A stretch of 64,000 nucleotides of DNA. It comes from Salinivibrio kushneri. Its GTDB lineage: Bacteria > Pseudomonadota > Gammaproteobacteria > Enterobacterales > Vibrionaceae. The notes beneath the pieces are model-generated. The model was not told the DNA's origin. It saw only the letters and a list, made by a program, of their open reading frames with translations, and ran no database searches. The first letter of the stretch is position 1; every line of letters starts with the position of its first letter. The position numbers and the translations under genes are program-made. Positions 11,501 through 20,733 of the stretch are shown here, in pieces. The stretch covers positions 558,001-622,000 of the forward strand of contig NZ_CP114588.1 of NCBI RefSeq assembly GCF_027286325.1. The letters are read 5' to 3'.

Positions 11501-12304
11501 TTACCCCGCGATCAGGATCTCACGGACAAAACGGCTGCCAAAATAGGCTAAAGTGAGTAGAAAGGCGCCCACAATACTAAACCAGACCACCCGACGTCCA
11601 CGCCAGCCTGATTGATAATGTCCCCAAAGGAGAACGCCATACACGACCCAAGCGGCCATAGAAAGGAAGGCTTTGTGCGCTTTCCCTTGCGCGAACATAT
11701 CATCGACAAAGAGCAATCCAGTCATTAAAGTGAAGGTTAATAACACCTGACCCACCAAAATGATGTTGAAAAGCTGCCGCTCCACCATCATTAAAGGAGG
11801 GACATTGTGATTAATGACCTGACGTTTTTTGTGTTTGAGCTGATAGTCTAACCATGCCAGTTGTAGCGCATATAAGGTGGCTATCATCAAGGTTGAATAA
11901 GCGAACAGCGCCAGAGAAATATGCAACAGCACCTCTGGATGCGATTCGAGATGGGTAATAAAGGCGCCAGGAAGCAGTGTCGCACTCGCAAGGTTTAGCC
12001 CTGCGAAGGCATAAACCACCGGTAGCAAGAACCACAGCCGCAACCTAAAAATTAGTCCGGTAGTCATCATCGCAATGATAAAACTCACCAAGGAGGCGAC
12101 GTTGAGCATGCTAAGGTTCTGCCCCGTGCCTGATAAAATCAGGTCTTTTAACAGGTAGGCATGCAGCGCCAGCGCAGCCAAGGCGGTGAAAAAGACCGGC
12201 TTCGCACTAATTTGATTGTTGCTGGACAAGCCGGGGATGATCTGCAAAATGGCGGCCAGATAAAGCATTGATGCCAATAAGGCTGTCAGAATTTCCATCG
12301 TCAC
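11501..12304 (-). CDS. ypjD: YpjD, CcsA-like inner-membrane protein
   Basis: A 267-residue hydrophobic protein with about eight membrane helices, belonging to the cytochrome c assembly (CcsA/ResC-like) family. It corresponds to E. coli YpjD, which lies in the same place between ffh and yfjD. It lacks other cytochrome-biogenesis genes nearby, and the E. coli relative has been linked to Mg2+ homeostasis along with YfjD, so a haem-handling role should not be assumed. It is transcribed away from ffh, from a shared intergenic region of 175 nt. Confidence 0.88.
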   Translation of the reverse strand: MTMEILTALLASMLYLAAILQIIPGLSSNNQISAKPVFFTALAALALHAYLLKDLILSGTGQNLSMLNVASLVSFIIAMMTTGLIFRLRLWFLLPVVYAFAGLNLASATLLPGAFITHLESHPEVLLHISLALFAYSTLMIATLYALQLAWLDYQLKHKKRQVINHNVPPLMMVERQLFNIILVGQVLLTFTLMTGLLFVDDMFAQGKAHKAFLSMAAWVVYGVLLWGHYQSGWRGRRVVWFSIVGAFLLTLAYFGSRFVREILIAG

Positions 12305-12399
12305 CGATCAGTCAGTTAATCAATAAGAATGAAGGTGTGAGTATACCTTGCCTCAATCTTCGTCGCTATCGATACATGCAAGCGATGGGGGGATTGCGG

Positions 12400-12405
12400 T
12401 ATAAT
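12400..12405 (+). promoter_or_regulatory. Candidate -10 element of the ffh promoter
   Basis: A consensus TATAAT lies 75 nt before the ffh start. No good -35 hexamer is visible at 16-18 bp upstream, so this is only a candidate. Confidence 0.35.
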
Positions 12406-12479
12406 CTCAGTAATTTCGCGACAGCGATTGCACCCAGATGAAAAATCATGGGCCAATAGGACGAGTGGGCGAGTAACGC

Positions 12480-13862
12480 ATGTTTGAAAACTTATCAGAA
12501 CGTTTATCCCGGACGCTCAAAAATGTGAGCGGCCGTGGTCGGTTAACGGAAGACAATATCAAAGAGACCCTACGCGAAGTGCGTATGGCGCTGCTGGAAG
12601 CCGATGTCGCGCTCCCTGTGGTCCGTGATTTTGTCAAACGCGTCAAAGAGCGTGCCGTTGGCATTGAAGTGTCTAAAAGCCTGACGCCTGGGCAGGAATT
12701 TATCAAAATTGTCCAAGCCGAGTTAGAAGCGGTGATGGGCGATGCCAATGAAAAATTGGATCTTGCGGCCCAGCCGCCAGCAGTGATTTTGATGGCAGGC
12801 TTGCAAGGGGCGGGTAAAACCACCAGTGTGGGCAAGCTGGGTAAGATGCTTACCGAGCAGGAAAAAAAGAAAGTCTTGGTGGTGTCTGCAGACGTTTATC
12901 GCCCGGCGGCGATTAAACAGCTGGAAACCTTGGCGGGTGAAGTCGGGGTAGATTTCTTCCCATCTAGCGCCGATCAAAACCCCGTCGATATTGCCAAATC
13001 GGCCGTTGACCACGGCAAGCTGAAGTTCTACGACGTGGTGATTGTCGATACCGCCGGTCGCTTGCACGTTGATGATGCCATGATGGACGAGATCAAAGAC
13101 GTTCATAGTGCGGTCAACCCAGTAGAGACCTTGTTCGTGGTCGACGCGATGACAGGTCAAGATGCGGCAAATACCGCCAAAGCCTTTAATGATGCGTTGG
13201 CGTTAACGGGTGTGGTATTGACCAAAGTCGATGGTGATGCCCGTGGCGGTGCGGCATTATCGGTGCGCCATATCACCGGCAAGCCGATCAAATTCCTGGG
13301 TGTAGGTGAAAAAACCGACGCACTGGAGCCTTTCCATCCTGACCGGGTGGCATCCCGTATCTTGGGGATGGGCGATGTCCTGTCGTTGATCGAAGATCTC
13401 GAGCGTAATGTCGATAAAGACAAAGCCGAGAAAATGGCCAAGAAGTTTAAGCAGAAAAAAGGCTTCGACTTGGCTGATTTTCGCGACCAGCTTGAGCAGA
13501 TGAAGGGCATGGGTGGCATGATGGGCATGATGGATAAGTTGCCTGGGATGTCGAATGTGCCCGACAACGTGAAAGATAACGTTGATGACAAAATGTTCTT
13601 GCAGATGGAAGCGATCATCAATTCGATGACACCACGTGAGCGCCAGCGTCCAGAAATCATCAAAGGGTCGCGTAAAAAGCGGATTGCTGCAGGTTCAGGT
13701 ACCCAAGTGCAGGATGTGAACCGTCTTCTTAAGCAGTTCACTCAAATGCAGAAGATGATGAAGAAGATGCAAAAAGGTGGCATGCGCAACATGATGCGCC
13801 AAATGAAAGGCATGATGCCACCGGGTGGTGGCCCAGGCGGGCCTGGCGGATTCATGGGCTAA
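12480..13862 (+). CDS. ffh: Signal recognition particle protein Ffh
   Basis: The GTPase subunit of the signal recognition particle; with 4.5S RNA it brings nascent inner-membrane proteins to FtsY. The 460-residue protein has the N domain (1-90), a G domain with P-loop GLQGAGKTT (107-115), DTAGR and TKVDGDARGG, and a methionine-rich M domain (about 295-460) that binds RNA and signal sequences. It ends in the usual Met/Gly/Pro-rich tail. It is followed by the rpsP operon as in E. coli, with about 205 nt between. Confidence 0.98.
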   Translation: MFENLSERLSRTLKNVSGRGRLTEDNIKETLREVRMALLEADVALPVVRDFVKRVKERAVGIEVSKSLTPGQEFIKIVQAELEAVMGDANEKLDLAAQPPAVILMAGLQGAGKTTSVGKLGKMLTEQEKKKVLVVSADVYRPAAIKQLETLAGEVGVDFFPSSADQNPVDIAKSAVDHGKLKFYDVVIVDTAGRLHVDDAMMDEIKDVHSAVNPVETLFVVDAMTGQDAANTAKAFNDALALTGVVLTKVDGDARGGAALSVRHITGKPIKFLGVGEKTDALEPFHPDRVASRILGMGDVLSLIEDLERNVDKDKAEKMAKKFKQKKGFDLADFRDQLEQMKGMGGMMGMMDKLPGMSNVPDNVKDNVDDKMFLQMEAIINSMTPRERQRPEIIKGSRKKRIAAGSGTQVQDVNRLLKQFTQMQKMMKKMQKGGMRNMMRQMKGMMPPGGGPGGPGGFMG

Positions 13863-13877
13863 TCAGATAGCGGACTT

Positions 13878-13902
13878 GCCTGTCAGCCCAGTGCTGGCAG
13901 GC
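13878..13902 (+). other. Hairpin downstream of ffh
   Basis: A 10-bp GC-rich stem (13878-13887 with 13893-13902, one G-T pair) and 5-nt loop lie 15 nt after the ffh stop. No T-run follows, so it is a poor intrinsic terminator but could protect the ffh mRNA end. Confidence 0.4.
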
Positions 13903-13955
13903 AGATCAACTCGCTGTGAGGCTTGGGACAACTGGTGGAAATTTGACTAAACCAG

Positions 13956-13983
13956 TTGCATTCACAGCAATAAAGAGTAAAAT
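13956..13983 (+). promoter_or_regulatory. Candidate promoter of the rpsP operon
   Basis: TTGCAT and TAAAAT are separated by 16 bp, about 85 nt before rpsP. An alternative -35 (TTGACT) lies a little upstream. Only sequence resemblance supports this. Confidence 0.35.
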
Positions 13984-14006
13984 TCCCGAGCTTTATTTTG
14001 GCACGA

Positions 14007-14045
14007 GGCCCCGCATTGCTTACGCGAAACGGGGCCAATTTTATT
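14007..14045 (+). promoter_or_regulatory. Leader hairpin before rpsP (possible attenuator)
   Basis: GGCCCCG (14007-14013) pairs perfectly with CGGGGCC (14030-14036) around a 16-nt loop and is followed by AATTTTATT. It lies between the candidate promoter and the rpsP start, inside the probable 5' leader. It could be a weak terminator for read-through from ffh or a leader element of the ribosomal protein operon. Confidence 0.45.
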
Positions 14046-14067
14046 AAGTAATGCAAATGAGGACGAT

Positions 14068-14316
14068 ATGGTAACCATTCGTTTGGCACGTCATGGCGCG
14101 AAAAAACGCCCATTTTATCAAATCGTTGTAGCTGACAGCCGCCAGGCGCGCGACGGTCGCTTCATCGAGAAAATCGGTTTCTTTAACCCTGTAGCTCAAG
14201 GCCAGGAAGAGAAACTACGCCTTGACCTGGATCGCGTAAACCACTGGGTTAGCGAAGGCGCAACGGTTTCTGACCGTGTGGCTAAGCTAGTTAAAGACGC
14301 CGCGAAAGCAGCGTAA
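14068..14316 (+). CDS. rpsP: 30S ribosomal protein S16
   Basis: An 82-residue protein with the typical start [17 protein letters not shown] and the motif [20 protein letters not shown]. It is an early-to-middle assembling protein of the small ribosomal subunit. It is the first gene of the four-gene operon rpsP-rimM-trmD-rplS. A good ribosome site (GAGGA) lies upstream of the ATG. Confidence 0.98.
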   Translation: MVTIRLARHGAKKRPFYQIVVADSRQARDGRFIEKIGFFNPVAQGQEEKLRLDLDRVNHWVSEGATVSDRVAKLVKDAAKAA

Positions 14317-14344
14317 GTCTCCAGTGTCAGGGTTAAAAGAAGAA

Positions 14345-14872
14345 ATGAGTGAGCAAGATACTATCGTGGTTGGCAAGCTAGGCGCGTCATACGGTATTCG
14401 TGGCTGGCTCAAGATTTTTTCTTACACTGAAGAAGCTGAGAGCATTTTTGCCTACTCTCCTTGGTTTATCCAGGTGCGCGGGCAGTGGCAACGTTTCGAG
14501 TTAGAAGACTGGAAACGCCACAACAAGGGGTATGTTGCCAAGCTCAAAGGGCTGGATCAGCGCGAAGACGCGCAGATGCTGACCAATGCTGAGATTGCAG
14601 TAGGGACTGAGTCGCTGCCTGCTTTGTCAGATGAAGAGTTTTATTGGCGTGAGCTGTTTGGCATGGACGTGGTGAATGCAAAAGGCTATCACCTCGGTAC
14701 GGTGACTGACATGCTCGAAACCGGCTCTAACGACGTACTTGTCGTCAAAGCCAACCTCAAAGATGCTTTTGGCAAAAAGGAACGCTTAATTCCGTTCCTT
14801 GAAGAGCAGGTTATCAAGTCAATTGATCGCACTGCTCAACGGATCGAAGTTGACTGGGATCCTGGTTTTTAA
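14345..14872 (+). CDS. rimM: 16S rRNA processing/ribosome maturation factor RimM
   Basis: It assists maturation of the 30S head domain and binds S19. The sequence has the N-terminal barrel with [21 protein letters not shown] and the C-terminal PRC-barrel half with [24 protein letters not shown] residues, ending in DWDPGF as in E. coli. I chose the ATG at 14345 (175 residues). An in-frame GTG at 14324 would add seven residues and resembles the extension annotated in some vibrios, but it has no ribosome site. The gene lies 28 nt after rpsP. Confidence 0.96.
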   Translation: MSEQDTIVVGKLGASYGIRGWLKIFSYTEEAESIFAYSPWFIQVRGQWQRFELEDWKRHNKGYVAKLKGLDQREDAQMLTNAEIAVGTESLPALSDEEFYWRELFGMDVVNAKGYHLGTVTDMLETGSNDVLVVKANLKDAFGKKERLIPFLEEQVIKSIDRTAQRIEVDWDPGF

Positions 14873-14897
14873 ACTCCAACAGTAAGCGAGCGGAAAT

Positions 14898-15653
14898 ATG
14901 TGGGTTGGCATTATTAGCCTGTTTCCTGAGATGTTCCGAGCGGTCACTGATTTTGGAGTCACGGGCCAAGCGGTAAAAAAAGGGCTGTTAAACGTCGAAA
15001 CGTGGAATCCGCGTGATTTCACTCAAGACAAGCACCGTACGGTTGATGACCGACCTTACGGCGGTGGCCCCGGCATGTTGATGATGGTTGAGCCGTTGCG
15101 CGATGCTATTCACGCTGCCAAACATGCCGCAGGCGATAAAGCGAAAGTGGTTTACCTCTCTCCGCAAGGGCGCAAGCTCGACCAAGCGGGGGTCAAATCA
15201 CTGGCTAGCAATGACAAACTTATTTTGATTTGCGGCCGGTATGAAGGGGTAGATGAGCGCATTATTCAAACCCATGTAGACGAAGAATGGTCAGTGGGAG
15301 ATTTTGTGCTCAGTGGGGGCGAGCTGCCCGCAATGACGCTGGTGGACGCGGTTGCTCGGTTTGTACCGGGTGTACTCGGGGACATGGCGTCAGCAGAGGA
15401 AGACTCCTTTGCTAACGGGTTGTTAGACTGTCCACACTACACACGTCCAGAAGTGTTAGACGGGTTGGGGGTACCAGAGGTGCTAAAATCCGGCAATCAC
15501 AAGGACATTCGTCGCTGGCGATTAAAGCAATCGCTAGGTCGCACTTGGTTACGACGACCAGAGCTCCTGGAAAACCTAGCTCTGACTGACGAACAGGAAT
15601 CACTACTTGCCGCGTTCATCAAAGAACACCGTGCAAGTGCCGAATCAAATTGA
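14898..15653 (+). CDS. trmD: tRNA (guanine-N1-)-methyltransferase
   Basis: It methylates G37 of tRNAs reading CNN and certain other codons, using SAM, which prevents +1 frameshifting. The 251-residue protein has the SPOUT-fold landmarks: [22 protein letters not shown] and the knot segment [15 protein letters not shown], followed by RPE at the substrate site. It lies 25 nt after rimM in the ribosomal operon. Confidence 0.98.
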   Translation: MWVGIISLFPEMFRAVTDFGVTGQAVKKGLLNVETWNPRDFTQDKHRTVDDRPYGGGPGMLMMVEPLRDAIHAAKHAAGDKAKVVYLSPQGRKLDQAGVKSLASNDKLILICGRYEGVDERIIQTHVDEEWSVGDFVLSGGELPAMTLVDAVARFVPGVLGDMASAEEDSFANGLLDCPHYTRPEVLDGLGVPEVLKSGNHKDIRRWRLKQSLGRTWLRRPELLENLALTDEQESLLAAFIKEHRASAESN

Positions 15654-15681
15654 GTTTCAGTTTATTCTAGGGTTATAAACA

Positions 15682-16035
15682 ATGAGTAACATCATCAAGC
15701 AGCTCGAAGAAGAGCAAATGAAAAAAGACCTGCCTGAGTTTCAAGCAGGTGACACTGTCCTGGTACAGCTTAAAGTAAAAGAAGGTAACCGTGAGCGTCT
15801 GCAGCCATATGAAGGTGTGGTTATCGCTAAGCGCAACCGTGGTCTACACACTGCATTCACCGTACGTAAAGTATCAAGCGGTGAAGGTGTAGAGCGTACT
15901 TTCCAAATCCATTCGCCAGTTATCGACAGCATTACTGTTAAACGTCGCGGTGCAGTACGTCGTGCCAAACTGTACTACCTGCGTGAGCGTTCTGGTAAGT
16001 CAGCTCGAATCAAAGAGCGTCTTAACAAGAAGTAA
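15682..16035 (+). CDS. rplS: 50S ribosomal protein L19
   Basis: A 117-residue protein located at the 30S-50S interface. It contains [17 protein letters not shown] and [13 protein letters not shown], with a basic C terminus ([18 protein letters not shown]). It is the last gene of the operon, 28 nt after trmD, and is followed by a strong terminator. Confidence 0.98.
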   Translation: MSNIIKQLEEEQMKKDLPEFQAGDTVLVQLKVKEGNRERLQPYEGVVIAKRNRGLHTAFTVRKVSSGEGVERTFQIHSPVIDSITVKRRGAVRRAKLYYLRERSGKSARIKERLNKK

Positions 16036-16057
16036 TCGCCCTCGGCGTTTATTGCTC

Positions 16058-16088
16058 AAAAAGCCCGTCCAAATGGACGGGCTTTTTT
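16058..16088 (+). terminator. Rho-independent terminator of the rpsP-rplS operon
   Basis: A 13-bp stem AAAAAGCCCGTCC/GGACGGGCTTTTT with loop AAAT and a T-run lies 23 nt after the rplS stop. Confidence 0.92.
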
Positions 16089-16253
16089 ATTGTCCTCAAC
16101 CGCTCAACCGCTCAATCGCACTTACAACCGTTTACTCGGCCATGTGACCACTCACCGACAAAGCAGATGAATGTGGCGGCTAGGTAGGCAAAATGGCACC
16201 TGTACCCTACTAAAAGATTGGCAGCTTAGCTGCTAACGACACGGAGAACAGCG

Positions 16254-17678
16254 ATGTCCTGGTTTTTATTATGCGTGGTGACCTTGATTGTGGGCTATTT
16301 CACTTACGGCACCTTTATTACCAAAATATTTGGGCCTAAGCCGCAAAAAGCGACACCGGCCATGAGCATGAACGATGGCGTGGATTATGTGCCGCTGTCG
16401 GACAAAAAAGTTTACCTGATTCAGCTTTTGAATATTGCTGGATTAGGCCCAATCTTTGGCCCGATTCTCGGTGCCTTGTACGGCCCTGTCGCCATGTTAT
16501 GGATTGTGTTTGGCTGCATTTTTGCGGGGGCTGTGCATGACTACTTCTCAGGCATGCTGAGCGTCCGCGCAAATGGGGCTTCTGTGCCTTCTGTGGTTGG
16601 TGAACATCTGGGCAACTTCGCTAAACATTTTATGAACTTCTTTGCGGTGTTGCTGTTGATGTTGGTCGGCGTGGTATTTGTGCTCGGTCCCGCCAAGTTG
16701 TTGGGTAGCTTGTCAGAGATGAGCGTGGCGATGTGGGTCGGTATTATCTTTGCCTATTATGTGCTGGCGACAGTGGTACCCATTGATAAAATTATCGGCC
16801 GTTTTTATCCCGTGTTTGGTGCCTTGCTTGTCTTTATGTCGGTCGGCTTGATCATCGGCTTGGCCGTGAGCGATCACAGCTTCTACAGCCAAGGGTTAGA
16901 CTTTGCGACCAACTTCCACCCAACCGATCTACCACTGTGGCCATTGCTGTTTATTACTATCGCTTGTGGAGCAGTATCCGGCTTCCACGCCACCCAGTCG
17001 CCCTTGATGGCGCGCTGCATGCAAAATGAAAAGTCAGGGCGTTTTATCTTCTACGGCGCGATGATCGGTGAAGGTGTGATTGCACTTATTTGGTGTAGCC
17101 TGGGCTTGAGCTTCTATGAGTCGAGTGAGGCGCTTAATCAAACGCTGGCTAACGGTGGCCCGGCTGCGGTGGTGCATGAGGTTTCTACCTCGCTCCTAGG
17201 CACCGTCGGAGGCATTATGGCGGTCTTAGGCGTGATAGTGCTGCCGATTACTTCGGGTGATACCGCTTTCCGCTCCGCGCGTCTGATTATCGCCGACTTT
17301 CTGAAAATTCAGCAAAAACCGATGGTGAAGCGCCTGATGATTGCGATCCCCATGTTTGTGGTCGGTTTTTTGATCACCAAAGCGGAGTTTGGCGTGATTT
17401 GGCGTTACTTCGGCTGGGCGAACCAAACTACCGCGATGATCATGCTATGGGCCGCGGCAGCTTATCTGATTAAACGCGATAAATTGCACTGGGTATGCAC
17501 CATTCCAGCAATGTTTATGACCGCAGTGACCGTCACTTACTTGGCCAATGCTGAAATCGGGTTTGGCTTGCCGATGAATATCGCTACCATCATCGGCGTG
17601 GGGGCGACAATTGCTGCCACTATCGCTTTCTTTGTGGGGTATAAGCCTAATCCACAACTGATCGCGGATGAGAAGTGA
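16254..17678 (+). CDS. cstA: CstA-family carbon starvation protein (probable pyruvate/peptide transporter)
   Basis: A 474-residue membrane protein with about 12-13 helices and CstA signatures: LNIAGLGPIFGPILGALYGP near the N terminus, GAVHDYFSGMLSVR, and ITIACGAVSGFHATQSPL. E. coli CstA and BtsT (about 700-716 residues) are longer; this short form is the version commonly seen in vibrios. Members take up pyruvate and, for CstA, possibly peptides. The BtsSR-like two-component genes lie 0.5 kb downstream, and in E. coli that system switches on the pyruvate transporter BtsT, so a pyruvate role is a reasonable inference. A terminator follows. Confidence 0.88.
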   Translation: MSWFLLCVVTLIVGYFTYGTFITKIFGPKPQKATPAMSMNDGVDYVPLSDKKVYLIQLLNIAGLGPIFGPILGALYGPVAMLWIVFGCIFAGAVHDYFSGMLSVRANGASVPSVVGEHLGNFAKHFMNFFAVLLLMLVGVVFVLGPAKLLGSLSEMSVAMWVGIIFAYYVLATVVPIDKIIGRFYPVFGALLVFMSVGLIIGLAVSDHSFYSQGLDFATNFHPTDLPLWPLLFITIACGAVSGFHATQSPLMARCMQNEKSGRFIFYGAMIGEGVIALIWCSLGLSFYESSEALNQTLANGGPAAVVHEVSTSLLGTVGGIMAVLGVIVLPITSGDTAFRSARLIIADFLKIQQKPMVKRLMIAIPMFVVGFLITKAEFGVIWRYFGWANQTTAMIMLWAAAAYLIKRDKLHWVCTIPAMFMTAVTVTYLANAEIGFGLPMNIATIIGVGATIAATIAFFVGYKPNPQLIADEK

Positions 17679-17778
17679 TTGCCATGTCACCAGAGCGAGC
17701 AGCCTTGATTAGCGTCGATTGATTTTTATCTAAATGATTGGTCTTACGGCAATATCTGCGCAAATACGCTAAGATCTA

Positions 17779-17805
17779 AGCCTCAGCTTTTGCTGGGGCT
17801 TTTTA
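17779..17805 (+). terminator. Rho-independent terminator after cstA
   Basis: A 9-bp stem (17779-17787 with 17792-17800, one G-T pair) with TTTT loop is followed by T5, just before the small lipoprotein gene. Confidence 0.8.
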
Positions 17806-17824
17806 TGTAGGGTAAGGGTTAAGC

Positions 17825-18214
17825 ATGATAAAAACGATTTTTTCACTATGGGTTGTTGTACTCTTGGTCGGATGCGCCGCGTCGACCACCCAAGGCTTGG
17901 TCGATGAGCAGAACTGGTATGGACTTGGCGAGCAAGATGGACAGCGCGGATTGCCACAGCGCTCGTTGAGCGATTTGCGGACGTTAGCCACCGACGCCGG
18001 CGAAACCATCAATGCCAACTATCTCGATTACGAGCAAGGCTATATTCAGGGTATTGATGCTTACTGCGATCCTACCCATGCCTACCAATTGGGATTAGAT
18101 GGCAACCCCTATATGGGCGTGTGTGAAAGTCGTCCTGGCTCCCAGCGCTTTAGGATGGAATGGCAGCGCGGCTATAATGATTTTCAAAACCAAACCAATG
18201 GGCTTTTCTACTAG
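17825..18214 (+). CDS. DUF2799-type lipoprotein (YfiL-like)
   Basis: A 129-residue protein with a lipoprotein signal (LVGC, Cys17). The mature domain has repeated W/Y-GxxDG and YxxGY patterns (YGLGEQDGQRG, YEQGYIQGIDAYC, YQLGLDGNPY, WQRGYNDF) typical of DUF2799. E. coli YfiL has the same domain and also lies near aroF-tyrA. Its function is unknown; by signal type it should be anchored in the outer membrane. It converges with btsR, with only 17 nt between. Confidence 0.75.
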   Translation: MIKTIFSLWVVVLLVGCAASTTQGLVDEQNWYGLGEQDGQRGLPQRSLSDLRTLATDAGETINANYLDYEQGYIQGIDAYCDPTHAYQLGLDGNPYMGVCESRPGSQRFRMEWQRGYNDFQNQTNGLFY

Positions 18215-18231
18215 CGCACGGTGAACACGGC

Positions 18232-18948
18232 TTACTGACACAGCCCGAGCTTATCTTTTAATGACTTGAGATAGCGTCGGCTGACAGGCACCACATACGC
18301 AGATTGAGTGATCACTTCGGCAAGGCCATTGTCGAGCAACTGGATTTCGCGGATAGCAGCCGGATGCACTAAGTATTGGCGATGACAGCGTATCAGTGGT
18401 GTTTTGTCTTCCAGAACTTTGAGTGAAAGGTGCGTGATAGACTCGCCTTTTGCCGTGAGTAGCGCGACCCCACTTAGTGCGGTACGTGCGACCTCCACCT
18501 CTTGGTGAGGGATCAGAGTAATCCGGTTATGTCCGGCACAAGGGAGTAAATCCAACGCGGGCGTGATCACTTGGTAGTCTTGCTTCTGGCTCAGTTCGCG
18601 CGTGAGCTTTTCCAGTGATTTTTTCAATCGTATGGTCTCGACGGGCTTGAGCAAATAGTCGAACGCATTCTCCTCGAACGCTTGCACCGCATATTCATCA
18701 TAGGCAGTGACAAAGACCACTTTAGGCATGGTGTCGGGGTCGAGCATCGCGAGAAGTTCTAAGCCGGTCACGCGCGGCATCTGAATATCTAAAAACACCA
18801 CATCGGGGCGGATTTGGTTGATGGTTTTTAGTGCGTCGATGGCATTGTTGCACTGTCCAACCACCTCAACGCCGCCAAGCGCGAGTAGCTCGTCTTCCAA
18901 GGCTTCACGGGCGTGTAGCTCATCATCAACAATCAGTGCTTTTATCAT
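18232..18948 (-). CDS. btsR: LytTR response regulator (BtsR/YehT-like)
   Basis: A 238-residue response regulator: the receiver domain (1-120) has acidic DD at 8-9, Asp54 in FLDIQMP and Lys in YLLKPV, followed by a LytTR DNA-binding domain (about 135-238). In E. coli BtsR activates the pyruvate transporter gene btsT. The start is the ATG at 18948, giving MIKALIVDDE; a longer open frame upstream only overlaps the kinase gene and is not like the family. It overlaps btsS by 4 nt (ATGA), indicating translational coupling. Confidence 0.92.
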   Translation of the reverse strand: MIKALIVDDELHAREALEDELLALGGVEVVGQCNNAIDALKTINQIRPDVVFLDIQMPRVTGLELLAMLDPDTMPKVVFVTAYDEYAVQAFEENAFDYLLKPVETIRLKKSLEKLTRELSQKQDYQVITPALDLLPCAGHNRITLIPHQEVEVARTALSGVALLTAKGESITHLSLKVLEDKTPLIRCHRQYLVHPAAIREIQLLDNGLAEVITQSAYVVPVSRRYLKSLKDKLGLCQ

Positions 18949-20663
18949 GCCTGACTCTCCTTGTTGGGCGCTTGATACGTTAAGGGGAGGGTAACGGTTG
19001 CCCGTGTCCACACATCGGGCTGACAGGTCATTTTTAGTGCATATTGGCCACCAAATAGACCGCGCACGCGTTTGTCGACAATCCGCATCCCAAGTCCTGT
19101 GTGCTGCACCGTGGGTTGATAAAGCCCAGCATTGTCTTCCACTTGTAAATACAGGCATTCGCCTTCTTGCCAGCCACGGATCACAATTTTACCGTTTGCC
19201 ATTAATTGACTGATCCCATGTTTCACCGCGTTTTCAACCAAAGGTTGTAAGGTAAAACTTGGGATCACCGCGTGCAAGATAGCCGGATCAATCTGCTTCT
19301 CAACGCTCATACGATCGGCAAAGCGGGCATGTTCGAGTTCTAAATACGCATCAAGGTGATTCAGCTCTTGCTCAAGCGACACCGTCTCGCGATTTTGCTT
19401 GAGATTACTGCGAAAGAAGGTGGATAAGTGCTGGATTAACTGGCGAGCACGTTCCGGCTCACGTTTGACCACTGCACTAATAGTATTTAAGGCATTGAAC
19501 AAAAAGTGTGGGTTCACTTGGGCGCGCAATAAGTTTAACTCGGCTTGGGTGAGCAAGCTTTGTTGGCGCTGATAACGCCCCGTCAAAATCTGGTTGGAGA
19601 GGAGTCGCGCGATCCCCTCACCCATGGTGACATTGATCGCCGAGAAGAGTTTCCGTTTAGGCTCATAAAGCTTCACCGTGCCTAGCACATAACCGTCACC
19701 GCCGCGCAATGGGATCACCAGCACTGAACCGAGTTTGCAGTAAGGTGACAGCGAACAGCAGTAGGGCGTATCGGCGCCATCGATATAAATTAATTGATCA
19801 TCGGCAATCGCGCGACGGGTGTAATCTGAGGCAATAGGTGTTCCTGGCAGGTGGTGATCATCGCCAATACCGGTAAAGGCGAGGATCTTTTCGCGATCGG
19901 TAATTGCGACGGCCCCGACCCCTGTCTCTTGCTGAATAATGGCAGCCACTTGTTCACTGCTTTGCTGATTAAAGCCGCTACTTAAAATACCGACCGATCG
20001 TTCAGCAATTTTTAGCGCCTTACTGGAAAACGCCGCTGAATAGCGCTCGAACAGGGTTTTTCGGTCGACAATAATGCTCATAAACATCGCGGCACCGACC
20101 GAGTTAGCAATCACCATGGGCGCAGCAATCGCACTGACGAGCTCATATGCACGACTAAAGGGCTCAGCCACCGCGAGGATAATCGCCATTTGCACCAGCT
20201 CGGCGACAAAGGTCACCCCTAACACCACGGTAGGGGAAAACAAACGGCTGGTTTGGTTGCGGGACACTAAGTAGCGGTGCATAAAGCCACCAATCAAGCC
20301 TTCGGCGGTCGTCGATATAGCGCAAGCGAGATCGGTAAAACCGCCTAAGCTATATCGATGTAAGCCACCGGTTAGCCCAACCAAAAAGCCCACGACCGGT
20401 CCGCCCAGTAAGCCGCCCATTACTGCACCGATAGCACGGGTGTTGGCAATCGCGTCTTGGATGCTTAGGCCAAAATAGGTACCGAGAATACAAAAACCAG
20501 AGAAGAGGAAATAACAAACGACCTTATGCGACAGCCGTCCTGAGATGCTCAGCAGCGGCATAAACGCCGGCGTTTTACTCAGCAAATAGGCGATCACCAG
20601 ATAAACGCTCATTTGCTGCAAGAGGGAAAGAACCAGGGCCATAACCACCCACACAAAAATCAC
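18945..20663 (-). CDS. btsS: LytS-type sensor histidine kinase (BtsS/YehU-like)
   Basis: A 572-residue membrane kinase. The first about 200 residues are the 5TM LytS sensor with the Gly/Asn-rich DAIANTRAIGAVMGGLLGGP segment. A GAF-like domain follows (about 220-360; CCSLSPYCKLGSVLVIPL), then the HisKA-like NPHFLFNALNT box with His386 and an ATPase domain (LVENAVKHG, GLGMRIV). E. coli BtsS (561 residues) senses extracellular pyruvate at high affinity. Together with btsR and the nearby cstA it forms a probable pyruvate-response unit. The gene is divergent from aroF. Confidence 0.92.
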   Translation of the reverse strand: MIFVWVVMALVLSLLQQMSVYLVIAYLLSKTPAFMPLLSISGRLSHKVVCYFLFSGFCILGTYFGLSIQDAIANTRAIGAVMGGLLGGPVVGFLVGLTGGLHRYSLGGFTDLACAISTTAEGLIGGFMHRYLVSRNQTSRLFSPTVVLGVTFVAELVQMAIILAVAEPFSRAYELVSAIAAPMVIANSVGAAMFMSIIVDRKTLFERYSAAFSSKALKIAERSVGILSSGFNQQSSEQVAAIIQQETGVGAVAITDREKILAFTGIGDDHHLPGTPIASDYTRRAIADDQLIYIDGADTPYCCSLSPYCKLGSVLVIPLRGGDGYVLGTVKLYEPKRKLFSAINVTMGEGIARLLSNQILTGRYQRQQSLLTQAELNLLRAQVNPHFLFNALNTISAVVKREPERARQLIQHLSTFFRSNLKQNRETVSLEQELNHLDAYLELEHARFADRMSVEKQIDPAILHAVIPSFTLQPLVENAVKHGISQLMANGKIVIRGWQEGECLYLQVEDNAGLYQPTVQHTGLGMRIVDKRVRGLFGGQYALKMTCQPDVWTRATVTLPLTYQAPNKESQA

Positions 20664-20714
20664 GGATAGGTTATAGTAACGGTTGACGGTTTAAGACTCT
20701 ATCTCAAATTCCAA

Positions 20715-20732
20715 TGTAAACTTAAGTTTACT
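20715..20732 (+). promoter_or_regulatory. TyrR box upstream of aroF (strong)
   Basis: TGTAAACTTAAGTTTACT matches the TyrR consensus TGTAAA-N6-TTTACA at 11 of 12 fixed positions. TyrR represses E. coli aroF-tyrA with tyrosine. Confidence 0.75.
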
Positions 20733-20733
20733 A

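Noticed and set aside
16185..16202. Sigma-54-like TGGCAC before cstA
   Set aside because: No TTGC at the required spacing.
18949..19158. Longer btsR start
   Set aside because: The extension lies within btsS and lacks receiver-domain similarity; the true start follows an ATGA overlap.
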